From positions 5,208,001 through 5,272,000 of the forward strand of contig OY751487.1 in the NCBI GenBank assembly GCA_963565915.1: a DNA stretch of 64,000 nucleotides. Reading direction: 5' to 3'. The notes beneath the pieces are model-generated. The model saw only the letters and a program-made list of their open reading frames with translations, did no database searches and was not told the origin of the DNA. Source of the DNA: Entoloma clypeatum (lineage: Eukaryota; Basidiomycota; Agaricomycetes; Agaricales; Entolomataceae). Both the position numbers and the translations under genes were made by a program. Of the stretch, positions 32,321 through 42,119 are shown in pieces; positions within the stretch are counted from its first letter, which is position 1, and the number at the start of each line of letters is the position of its first letter.

Positions 32321-33430
32321 TTACTGGTTGACGTTTACAAAATCCTGCTGCGCTGCAGCCTGTCCGTTGTTCTGAGCCGGTTGGCCCTGCTGTCCATTAT
32401 TAGCTTGGCGCGCTTGACGCCTGGCGTTGATCTGTCTCAAAATTTCCTCCTCCTCTTGTTCGTCGATCTGTTCGATCATTGCTGCTTGTACCCTGCACTG
32501 TGGCCGTCTGCAATCTCGGGCAAAATGCCCCTGTCCGCCGCAGTTATAACAATTACCAGGAGCGTGTCTCTGGTTCCTATCGACATCCATTGCATTTGGA
32601 TCCCGTCGTGGTTGCTGCTGTTGTTGTTGTTGACCATTTTCTTGTTGAGGATGGTACCCCCCATTCTGTTGTTGCCCAAAGGGCCTCTGTTGCTGCTGTT
32701 GTCCATATGTGGGCCGATTGCCCCATGTGTTACGATGTTGTCCAAAGTTATTGCCAGTCCTCATGCCTGGTCTTGCTGCGAAGGTCTCTTCTGCTCTGCC
32801 GATTGCCAAAATTTCTTCACAGGTGCCCTGCACCATGGACTTTCTCCTCCCTTGCTGGAAGAGTTGTTGCATGATAGATTCCTTGGCGTTCCTTTCCAAA
32901 AGGGTTACACCATGCCTTTCCTCGATCTTGCCCTTGATCACCAGGGTCCCAAATTGCGTAATCCAATCATCGGTCTTCATTGAACCTTGCTTAAAGCTCT
33001 CGATTTTGGATCGGGCCCATTCGATCTCAGTGGTGGGACGAAACCTCGTTGTGATTTCACTGACTAGCTCTCGGTATGTTGGCCAATCTTCTGATTCCAT
33101 ACATTGATTCAAACGGGTTTCCCCGTAAACTCCTGCCGTGGGACTGTCCAATCACGACCACACTGCAATGCACACTTCTTCTTCTCCATTGAATAGCTCT
33201 CGGTTGACCCTGAGCCATGCGAGCATCTTAGTCCACCATACTGTGAACGTTGCTTTGGATCCATTGTATTTGCCAGGATCTGCAGCGACTTCTAATTTCC
33301 TTCCACGATTGTTGTTTTGTGGGGGGGGGGGGGGGGGGGGGTGATTGAACAGTGGTATTGGAGGTAAGGGTGATGGTGCGTGGTGTTGTTCAAATTCTTC
33401 GTCGAATTGGGCATTGGTGCCTTCGGCCAT
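32321..33430 (-). pseudogene. gag: gag of Y, same TGA as X
   Basis: Same protein as at 6107-7216, including the CCHC knuckle and the TGA at 33152-33154. The proline tract is encoded by a G-run of 21 (33321-33341), the same length as in X although such runs change length quickly. Confidence 0.92.
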
Positions 33431-34006
33431 GATGGTGTGATGAGGGGGAGTGGTTGTTTTCTGAACAGTAGTACCTTGCGTTGGGCGCGCGACCCTGTTC
33501 TAACGCTTAGGCGAGAAAAAATCTAAAAGAAAAAACCCAAAGAGCGATCTGTTTACCCAGGTAGCCGATTTACCCGAGCAAAGGAAGATCTAGGAAAAAT
33601 GAAGTCCACGCGGTCAGATCCCCTACGCACGCTGGACTGGTTGATATTCTGAAATAGGGTCAGGGGTTGGAACACCTTTTGTGATCTAGACATGTACGGT
33701 CTGCTCTCTCCAACCGTCACACGCGCCAGCAGCTTTCCCGAAGGTTAGTTGCGTCGGCCTTTGGTCACCTCGACACGGGACGGGCTCAACGTTTCCCTAT
33801 GTGTCTCAAATGGCAACGCTAGATATAGTGGGTGCACCAAGCGTTTCTCTTCTTATCCCTGAAGTCCGGGAGATCCCCCTTAATGCTAGGGTCCGCGTGT
33901 AATAACGAAGTGCGACTTTTAACGCAAAAGTGCGAAACGGCGGGGATAGTGATGATGGAGTGGGGAGTGTGAGTTTGGGCGGGCGAGTAGAAAGAGCTTG
34001 TTCTTC

Positions 34007-34295
34007 TGTTGAGGCGACGCTAAGTCAAACGACGTCGCGAGCCCAAACTTAGCAACGAAGTGGAAAGATGATAAGAGAACTGTATTGCCAAGAGACCCAG
34101 CGGGAATCTCAAGAGAACAAGCTATCGAATACAAGTGAAAGTACCCTACTTATATATGTAAATTCCATGAGGCTGCATTGTGGCAGCATCATGCTGCACG
34201 ATAATGATAAGATGTCCTCATGTATGATATGATGTAGATAAGATAAGATCGAGATAAGATAAGATAAAGTGAAAAGTGAAAGTACGATCATAACA
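34007..34295 (-). repeat. 5' LTR of Y
   Basis: 289 bp. It is followed directly by GATAT and the rest of the copia LTR. Confidence 0.93.
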
Positions 34296-34300
34296 GATAT

Positions 34301-34435
34301 TGACAGTTTCCTGGTCTTATATACCGTACTACTGTTTGTACCAACCAAATAAGTATGTAATTGAAGATGTGTAAAGGTCACATGATGTAATCTAATCTAA
34401 TCTAATCTAATCTATGTGATGGAAAAGTTTCAACA
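34301..34435 (-). repeat. copia 3' LTR, proximal part
   Basis: Continues 20911-21090 and ends at TTTCAACA. It has one more CTAAT unit than the 5' LTR. A C-run and pyrimidines just inside (34436-34442) are the copia polypurine tract on the minus strand. Confidence 0.9.
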
Positions 34436-34500
34436 CCCCCCCATATTTAGTACATACTTCTAAATACATCTTACTTTTTTCCATATAGGTACTTTTTTGT

Positions 34501-35362
34501 CTAGTTTTTAAGTAATCCGAAGTACGGGATAAACTTGCTAAAGAGGATTTTCCCCAGATTTTTAGTTAAAAGGTCTGCAGGGTTATTCACTCCTTCGATG
34601 AATTCGACCGTAATGACGCCTTCGGATACTTTTTCTCTGATGAAGTGGAATCGCACATTGATGTGCTTGGACCGCTTTTCAGTTACAGGGTTGGATGCGA
34701 TAAAGACGGAGCCATTGTTATCTCCATAGATCGGGACTGATCCGATCTGCATCCCAAGTTCGGCAAGCATGCTTCTAAGCCATGTCACTGCGCGACTGCA
34801 ATCTGATAGCACCATATATTCTGCTTCCGTGGAAGAGAGGGCAATGGTTTTTTCCGCCGATGAAACCCATGTCACTGCTCCAGATGCCAGCGATACGAAG
34901 TAACCAGTGGTGGATTTCCTGGTGTTTTCGTCTGACACCCAATTGGAATCTGTGAATGCGTAGATTCCTTTCCCAGAATCACCATCGTACATGATTGCAT
35001 AATTTTTTGTTGCCTTCAAATATCTGCAAATATCCCTGGCCACTTCTAAATGGCGCTTGGTAGGGTTTGCGGAGAATTGAGACATTTTGATCACGGCGAA
35101 ACAAATGTCGGGTCTTGTCCCGATCATTAAGTACAATAGTGATCCGATGACGGATGTTGCTGCTGGGGATGAGATCCTCAAACTCATCAGCCGGCTCTGG
35201 GTTTTCCATTTCTGGATGGTTTTCTGGCAAAGGGTCGATGTGGCATCTAGGGTACTTGCTTTCATCAAAGATAGCTTTCCCGCCCATGAAAATTGTGTTG
35301 GTCTCAGGATCCATGAAGCGGTATCCTTTGACCCCTGGTTTTGATCCGAGATAAATCATCAA
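34501..35362 (-). pseudogene. pol: copia pol 3' part: post-integrase region and RNase H, RT deleted
   Basis: The segment 35362-35170 (YLGSKPGVKGYRFMDPETN) is the region after integrase. The reading then jumps in another frame to the very end of RT (GSLLYLMIGTRPDICFAV) and on to RNase H (YAFTDSNWVSDENTRKSTTG, ALSSTEAEYMVLSDC, ADLLTKNL). The catalytic part of RT with its YVDD motif is missing. The final frame ends at 34501, 65 bp before the LTR. Confidence 0.88.
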
Positions 35363-35611
35363 TCGAGATCTTGACTCCAGGGAGTTTCTGCGTTTTTCTT
35401 TTGGGATATATACCTATGCTTGACATCCGAAGACTCTGACACTGGACATGTCGGGGATCTCATTGGTCACCCTGAAATAAGGGGTTTTCCATTCAAGGCG
35501 CCGCATGGGGGTTCTGTTGTATAGAAATGCTGCATGTTCCAAACAGAATTCCCACCACATCGGCGGTAGACATGCGTCGAAACGCAATGCCTGAGATTTT
35601 TCCCACAGAGT

Positions 35612-38029
35612 TCAATTTATCTGTTCTGCTCTACCATTCTGCTGATGCTGATATGGGAGTGTGACGTCAATCAGAATTCCATGATCGGCAAGTACATCCT
35701 TGTATTCGTCAAATTCTCCACCTCCATCAACCCGCCATTTTTTAGGGGTGGCGGCGAATTGATTCTGGATCATCGCAAGGAATTGTTTCAGCGCCGTGAT
35801 GGCGCCTGACTTTTTCCTAAGCAAGACGACCCAGACATGGGATGAAAAATCGTCCAAAAAGGTAAGGAAATATTTGTACTTATGGTACGATGCCGTGGAT
35901 ATCTGCTTCAAATCCGAATGGATCAAATCAAAGGGTTTGACAGCCCTTGTCATCGAGTTGGGATAAGATTGATTCAGCATTTTCCCTTTTAGGCACCCCG
36001 TGCAGCTTTCCTGTGATTTCTCATGTACTAACGTTCTGGGTACTCCTTTGGTACTGGTGGGAATCTTATTGAGCACCTGGTCATTTGGGTGGCCAAGGCA
36101 TTTATGCCAGGTTTCAACAGTGATTTCGCTAGAGATCGCGTGGATTTGGTCATGGCATATTTCAGTGTCTAACCAATAAATGGTTTGTCCGAGAATGTGA
36201 GGCGAGAACTGTATTTTGTTCTGTCCTTTGGAGATGTTAATTTCTCCACGCATTCCGTCTACTTTGTAACCGTGATTAAGGAAGACGCCTAGGGACAATA
36301 GGCGTGTGTCCATGTCCGGAATGTAGAATACAGGTCGGAGAAAATGGGTTTTTATTTCCCCATTTAGGGTATGCCGTACTGGAACGGCCCCAACTCCGAG
36401 AATTTCCAGTTTCTTTCCCTTTGCAGCTGTTTGGACAAATCGCTTAGCCTTGAGAGGCCTGTAGTACACGAAGTCTTTAAACTCATGGGTAAAGTGTAAT
36501 GATGCGCCGGAATCTAAGATCCACTGAGCGCGTTCTTTCTCTTTGCAGTGTGTGCAGGACGCGAAATGTTTGATATATTTTTTGTACAGATCATCACTAA
36601 AGAGATCTATACTATCTGCATTGGTACTAGCTAATATATGTTCAAATGTCTGTGCGTGATTATTAGCGTTTCCCATTTGGTCAAGTTTGAGAGAAGGATG
36701 TGACGAACCGTCAAGTTCGATCAGCCCATCTTCGAATTGTTCCGGCCCCATCCGCTCGCTTTGATGGTCTATGTCCATCATCCTGAGCGAGTCATCCAAG
36801 GGTGGAGTGACTCGACGCTGCTTGGATGGTCTTCCATCTTCTTCTGGGATAATTGTATCCAGAATTCGAAGGTTCGACCCTGAGGGACGAGCACCAATGT
36901 TCCGTGCGAGTTTGCAGATGTGATCGTTCTTTTTCCACATGGACGGTTTTCCAGATGGAAGCCCGGTGTACTGAGAAGGAGGGGGGTTCATGCGTTGCAG
37001 GAGTGACTGCATTTTTCCAGAATTGGGCTGTGCGGTACTTGTCATTTTCCTGTGGCCAGTGATGGTGGTGAAGGATGGTGCCAGAAGAGGAGGGAAGTGG
37101 ATGGCGGGAGCAACAAACTCAACCGTTTCTTCCACATGGTCGGACGTGTTGTCCGCAGTGTTGGTGCTTTTCTTCTGGTTGCGCCAGCGTCCTTTTCCCT
37201 TCTTCTTTTCAAAAGCGGTACTAGGGTCGGTTGAGTTAGGCTGCTCGTCAGCGTCGTTCTGCGAGGTACTCGGCTTTTGCTGCTTTTCCCATTTGGGGTC
37301 CTGCCCCTTGCGCTTTGTCCCGGAAATTTTCTTGGCCTGCTCATTGGACGTACGAGTAGACCCGACCAAATACTTGCGCCTGTATTCCGAAATGATGCTT
37401 TCGGCAACTCCTTTCCATGTGAAGTCGTCAGCATCGTACACCTGGAAGAGAGTGGTGGAGAGCGAGGACCATGCGTCAGGGATGGCATTGGCGAGGATCA
37501 TTGCTTGCATCATGTCGGGCATGTCGAACTTCGACTCGCTGAGACGAGCAAAGAGTGACCCCAGGCGCTCGATTTCAGGCATGGGGTCGCGTCCAGATAA
37601 TTTGAAGGTAGTGGCGGCCTTGAAGTCGCCAAAGATGATGGCCGGGGATACCTTGGCATAGGCATCTTTCAATGTTGTCCATGCGTTAAGCGCTGAGGTG
37701 CTATCCTTGATGTGGCGTCTGATCGCCTCAGAGACCTTCAGGCGTATCGCCCCGAGAGCTACGTCGTCGTCCTTGATCCAGGCTTTTTCTTCCTTGCGGA
37801 AGCCGGGCTGGTCGACCGTGGTAGCCAGCACAGGGGGAGCAGCAGCAGTGGCCCCAGGGGTGGAGACCGTGGTGGTGAAGTCGGCAATGACAGGGCGGGG
37901 GATGTCGCCAGAAACAAGGTGCCAGACTCCTTGATGGAGGAGGTAGGACTTCATCCTTTCGGCCCAGCTTTGGTAGTCGATGCTGTCGAAGGGGGTGATG
38001 ATGTCAAGAGCAGAGCGAGAGGTAGACAT
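35612..38029 (-). pseudogene. pol: copia gag, protease and integrase
   Basis: Starts MSTSRSALDIITPFDSIDY; the UBN2-type gag domain follows (YQSWAERMKSYLLHQGVW). Protease is marked by WILDSGASLHFTH near residue 500, the pre-integrase region by TWHKCLGHPNDQVLNK, and integrase by HSDLKQIS, TFLDDFSSHVWV and WRVDGGGEF. The integrase frame stops at TGA 35612-35614 (after RAEQIN), where related elements have arginine. It continues in frame (TLWEKSQALRFDACLPP) to a TAG near 35417. The element is inactive. Upstream in-frame codons before 38029 are noncanonical leader. Confidence 0.9.
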
Positions 38030-38380
38030 TGTTAATGAATCTGAAAAAGGTTTTTCCCAATCAGTGATAATGAATTTGATTTGAGAAAACAAGTAAATGA
38101 TTCCTCATGACATATTCCCTTCAGGATTAGCGGTCATGGGAAAAAACCCTTTTTTGTGTGTCAGAAGTGTATGAGGTACGATCGACTTTTCCACATGATG
38201 TGTACTAAGTTAATCCCCTTAGGGACGCTTCATGACAGGTACTTGTCGTAATGACGTTCCCAGGTTCATATGTGAAGAAGTATGACTCAGAACCTAGATC
38301 TTGCGATCGGTTCTCCTGTCAACCAGGGTAGAGTGGGCAGGTACTCGCTGTTGCCAGCGTTCCCAAGTCCCTCTGCTATC

Positions 38381-38394
38381 CGGGGCCCATAACC
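38381..38394 (-). promoter_or_regulatory. copia primer-binding site (half initiator tRNA-Met)
   Basis: On the minus strand GGTTATGGGCCCCG directly follows the 5' LTR. It can pair with the anticodon arm of initiator tRNA-Met (...GGGCUCAUAACC...) with one G-U pair, as in copia elements primed by a cut tRNA. Element W has the same site. Confidence 0.7.
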
Positions 38395-38704
38395 TGTTGA
38401 AGTTCCACCTGGGCGCTAGCCGCAGATGTACTGAGCAACACAGCTACAGTGGAAGTACTCTACTTAACTGTTCTAGTCACTTACTTGGGTTGGAAAGGGT
38501 GAGGCTGGTGAGAGCGGTTGAGGCTGGTAAGAGTGATGGAGCTGGTTAAGAGTCAAGAGACAACTTGTAGATATTGACAGTTTCCTGGTCTTATATACCG
38601 TACTACTGTTTGTACCAACCAAATAAGTATGTAATCGAAGATGTGTAAAGGTCACATGATGTAATCTAATCTAATCTAATCTATGTGATGGAAAAGTTTC
38701 AACA
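38395..38704 (-). repeat. copia 5' LTR
   Basis: 310 bp, TGTTGAAACTT...TTCAACA on the minus strand, followed outside by GTCGG. It contains a TATATACCG stretch and CTAAT tandem units. Confidence 0.93.
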
Positions 38705-38709
38705 GTCGG

Positions 38710-39461
38710 AACGCCTGACAACACACATGGGTGGGGGGGTCCTTGGGGGTGAAAAAAGAAAGTCCGACACCCAGATTAATTGGCCAAAAACGGCAGTCAG
38801 AATGCCCAGCAACACATGAGTTTCTCTCTGGCATCTCCCCCTGTCTCCCTCGTGTTTGAAGGCCCCCTGCAGGCCTGCAGCTCCATCTCGACCTTCCTCA
38901 ATGCCCTCCCAGACTCTCCTCCTTCTCAACAACCACACCGAGACGCTGGCACGCTGCAGGACTGCGTATCCAGCCCGCGCTCCCTTGTCATTCCCGTTCC
39001 CATTCCCACTGTTCCCATTGCCAACACCCTTGACACCCTCACCCTCACCCTCACCCTCACTGCCCCTGACCACCTCCGACCACCTCCACACTCTCCGCCA
39101 CCTGCGCATACATCCACGGCTTCAAATGCACATCAACGGTGCTTGCCCTCCTGCATGCCCTTGTTGATGCCCAACCTCCAAGAGCTGTGCGCCCTGAGCC
39201 TCACCGGCACATGGGAAGAAGAGCTCAGAGCCACTGTGGCAGCTGCAGGCAGAGGTGTGGGTGCGGTGCCTTGCACCGGCGCTCGTCGATTTTGTAATTG
39301 AGCAAGAGGGCCATGTATTTCCTTTCTTTTATCTCATGTTTTTCACAGAAATATATATGTTTGTGGGCATAACATGCTATATTAGGAAGGAGGGGGGGGG
39401 GTCTAGCGAGGCTGAAAAAAAAGTCCGACATGTGTTGCTGTAGTCGCGTTCCAACACCCCC
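38710..39461. mobile_element. non-autonomous TIR element splitting the cellular pseudogene
   Basis: The left end GGGGTGTCGGAACGC (20901-20910 joined across the copia insertion to 38710 onward) is mirrored at the right end by GCGTTCCAACACCCC, ending near 39461. The inner parts AACACACATG and CATGTGTTG also pair. GGGGTGT ends recall the fungal KDZ group, but no transposase or target duplication is seen. The interior has an open frame (38780-39301) with a DHLHTLRHLRIH-like stretch that may be a captured gene fragment. The copia element entered this element's left terminus. Confidence 0.6.
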
Positions 39462-39922
39462 TTGCTGATCTTGTTGAATTTCGTCGCATGCAAGCTGCTA
39501 CAGAATTTGTCATCTCAGGGTCGAACACACTCCAGTTCATGGATCGAAACGTCTATCCAGGATCTGATCTCAATCTCTATGTCGATTTTGACAATGCTTT
39601 GACTGTCTGCCAATTTATCGTCAATGACCCTATTTGAGCATATTTGTTGGTTTTGTTTGATGAAGATCAACAGAATTTCACTGTGGCCTGGACACAGTTT
39701 TGTGCTCGTGGCTCTCATGGCCAAACAACATTGCTGAACACCAAAGGGTCCCTGGGCATAGACAATCTGTATATGGTCAACCATATTATCGGAGTCTTCT
39801 CCTTTGTGTCTCGAGCATGGGAAATACGTCGACCACTCAAAGTCCAAGTGGTTATCACAGATATGGCTCCTTTGATTTCCATTCTGTCATTTCATTCCAG
39901 TTTGTTGAATTTTATATTTTAA
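39462..39922 (+). pseudogene. 3' part of the broken cellular gene
   Basis: In frame order it gives LADLVEFRRMQAATEF, VISGSNTLQFMDRNVYPGSD and LNLYVDF, then a TGA. Another frame continues with TLLNTKGSLGIDNLYMVNHI, GVFSF, RRPLKVQVVITD and LISILSFHSSLLNF. This is the core of the same basidiomycete family as 20631-20908. The combined order and the frame across the gap (TDPQ then LADLVEF) support one original gene. It ends abruptly near 39922. Confidence 0.65.
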
Positions 39923-39924
39923 TA

Positions 39925-40490
39925 GGTTGGGTGGTCTTGTCCTCCGGCTCACGTTCACACTCGTCCACTCCTTCACTCTCTTCCTTTGGAGCTCCCCGTT
40001 CTTCCTCTCATCCACCCTCCGTTGATCCTGCATACAGCCCCGGCAGTGCCAACTTCCATGCCAGAATGTCCTCCTTGAATATCCCCATGTCCAAGACAAA
40101 ATCAATCATGGGAACGAGGACCTGCCAGTCGTCTGGTGTTGTGTCCACATTGACGTGCCACAGGAGGTCGGCATATGTAGGCAGGCCGATGGAGTGCATG
40201 GTGAGGGTGAACATGATAGAGAAAGGCAGAGATGTTCCAGAGGGTGGAGGTGGTGGTGTTGAAGGTGGCGAAGGTTTCGTGGGTCAGGGTGTGGAAAATT
40301 TCCCGGGAGGAGAGGGAGAGGACAGGGGAGTAGCAGAGGAAAAGGAAAAGGGGGGTGTAGGTGTAGGGTGGTGGTGGTGGCGGTGTGGCATGGGAAAACA
40401 GAGACTTGGTGTTGAAGCGACCATTGATGCATTGTTCATCACGCTGGAGTGTCACATGCAGATTTTATTGCCAATTCATATCAATGCAAT
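39925..40490 (-). other. possible gene fragment, unidentified
   Basis: The minus strand has protein-like pieces in different frames: THETFATFNTTTSTLWNISA and HPHHALHRPAYICRP, then GLPTYADLLWHVNVDTT and VLVPMIDFVLDMGIF. They would form one frame-shifted protein, perhaps an F-box-like relic, but I cannot name it. Purine-rich tracts near 40300-40370 produce low-complexity peptides in other frames. Confidence 0.35.
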
Positions 40491-40559
40491 GTGAGCACAA
40501 AAAAATTTATTGTTCTGGGCACTCACGATTGTCCAACAGGTTCAGCTTCTGAGGAAACA

Positions 40560-41845
40560 CAACAAGCAAGGGTACTCCAAAATGATACATCAAACACACT
40601 GTAAATTGTGATCAACAGTGCATCATGGGTTTTCTCAAACACAAAAACCAGCATTTTCTTACTTCCTCCTTTCCACAACCACTTTCAACTACCTGTAATA
40701 TATATATATTATTGAACCATTGTATGTAAACCTATTGAGACCATTCAAATTGAAATTTGAGGACTTCATAAGGTGAATATGAGCAAAATGGGTTGAAGAA
40801 TTTGACCAAATTTTTTTATTTCAGCTTTGGATCCTCCACATCCAGATGATCTTACAGCACATTTGTTTTTCAAATTTGGTTCATTTATAAGAAGGTGAAT
40901 ACATATCCCATATATAGTTCTATTACATTGAACTATTAGTAGACTATGAGGAAGGCACTGCATGTGCCTGCGTGATGCATTTTGCATGTTGTTTACTATT
41001 ATTTGGTCAGAGCATGGAACCTCTATAATTTAAAATCTGTGGCGAAATTTGATAAAATAAATACTTACTTAATGACATATAATTCCCTCCTACCTAATTG
41101 ACATAGTATAAACCCTTGTTCCTGTGTTGTCATAACCATGCAATTCATACATCCAACACATCCGATGACTCCGACATCTTATCTGGTCCGACATCCGGCA
41201 ATTTTTATAATAGTACTTATTGACATCTCTACTAGTTAACATTCTAAATATGCTGACAAGTAGACATCTTGATGTTGATTTTGCATTTGCTCCTCTCCAT
41301 ACTCCGATTGCTCCAATGAGTAACTCCAACATCCACACCTTACCTACAGTAGTTACTGACCCACTTCTGGTTTACTATAAGTAGTATGAATTCTGTCATA
41401 GTTTCTCAGTTCGAATATTATATGTCACTACCTCTTGCCATATGTTCCACCAATCTATTCCTTTGCCTTTTGTCCTCATCCTCCTTCTCACGTCTCCACC
41501 TCTGCACATCTGCTCCGCACATCTGCTCCTCTCACCCTCCGACATCTAGGACCATGTCAAAGAATGGGGCGCAACACATAAGTTGAAGCCAGGTCCTTTC
41601 TGCCAACATCGGACTTGTTGCATCCGCTCTTCCACTACTCCACTCCGACTCCTCTGACTCATCCGACATTTTCCGACATTGAAAAACACACTACATGACA
41701 TGTGTAGACATAATAAGCAGATGTGCGATGTTTTTGGGAATTTGTTTACATGTATTTGACACATTTGATGGGCGCGTGATGCGTGTCATCCAATGTTGAA
41801 ACAATGCATCCATCCATTGCTGACTCTGCAATGAGGGCACACATG
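40560..41845 (-). repeat. AT-rich dispersed repeat, copy 2, interrupted by a solo LTR
   Basis: Inverted match to 15350-16140. The uninterrupted sequence around the insertion point can be read in copy 1 near 15500. Confidence 0.75.
41128..41700 (+). repeat. solo LTR of the TGTCATAACC family
   Basis: TGTCATAACC...CATGACA, flanked by TGTGT at 41123-41127 and 41701-41705. 573 bp; related to 10552-11275 and 19899-20443. Confidence 0.9.
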
Positions 41846-41939
41846 CCAAAAATCATGTGTTTGGATGGTTTAATCATGTGTGAACCTATGTCAACAGCAA
41901 ATTAACTAAGTGACATGGCTCTGGTGGACAATTTGTGAT

Positions 41940-42115
41940 ATTTGTATGGTTTAACTGAGTTTAACCAACAAATTAACCAAACCAATGAAAAATTAACTGG
42001 TTAATGATGGTTTGGTCTGGTTTAGATTTTTTTCTGAAAATTTCTTAACCGGTTAAGGTTTAGGTTAATGGATTTGGGGTCAATTAACCAAACCAAACCA
42101 AACTTTTGAACACTA
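41940..42115. mobile_element. hAT-type MITE remnant
   Basis: Ends AACTTTTGAACACTA at 42115, the complement of the TAGTGTTCAAAAGT terminus at 18301, and carries the same AATTAACCA/GGTTTAACC interior. The left end is not clear. Confidence 0.55.
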
Positions 42116-42119
42116 TTCC

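Larger units (their letters stand above)
21091..34295 (-). mobile_element. gypsy element Y: copy of X with transduced flanking DNA and three LTRs
   Basis: Read on the minus strand from 34295: 5' LTR, leader, gag, pol, internal LTR (29391-29103), 904 bp of X's right flank, pol 3' end (21622-21380), 3' LTR (21379-21091). GATAT flanks the whole at 21086-21090 and 34296-34300, so it integrated as one unit. Without Z its length is 6629 bp, equal to X plus flank plus pol end and LTR. It shares X's RT deletion, frameshifts and TGA stops. The GGAAT target duplication of X survives as a passenger after the internal LTR (29098-29102), while the outer ends show only GATAT. Confidence 0.93.
20911..38704 (-). 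mobile_element. Ty1/copia element, ~4.6 kb, split by Y and Z
   Basis: 5' LTR 38395-38704 and 3' LTR 20911-21090 plus 34301-34435 enclose a minus-strand gag-pol, with GTCGG duplications outside. Removing Y and its duplication leaves 4584 bp. Integrase precedes RNase H, the copia order. The LTRs differ by one CTAAT repeat unit and about four CpG transitions, so the insertion is fairly young. Most of RT is deleted and at least two stops break the frame, so the element is defective. Confidence 0.92.

Noticed and set aside
21091..34295. Simple inverted segmental duplication of the X locus as explanation for Y
   Set aside because: A DNA duplication would not place one GATAT duplication outside an extra pol end and a third LTR, nor remove GGAAT on the 5' side only. 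The exact length sum and the LTR variants fit RNA-mediated transduction better.
38780..39301. 173-codon open frame as a host gene
   Set aside because: It lies wholly within the inverted repeats of the TIR element, is rich in simple TLTLTLT and proline stretches, and shows no convincing domain; at best a captured fragment.
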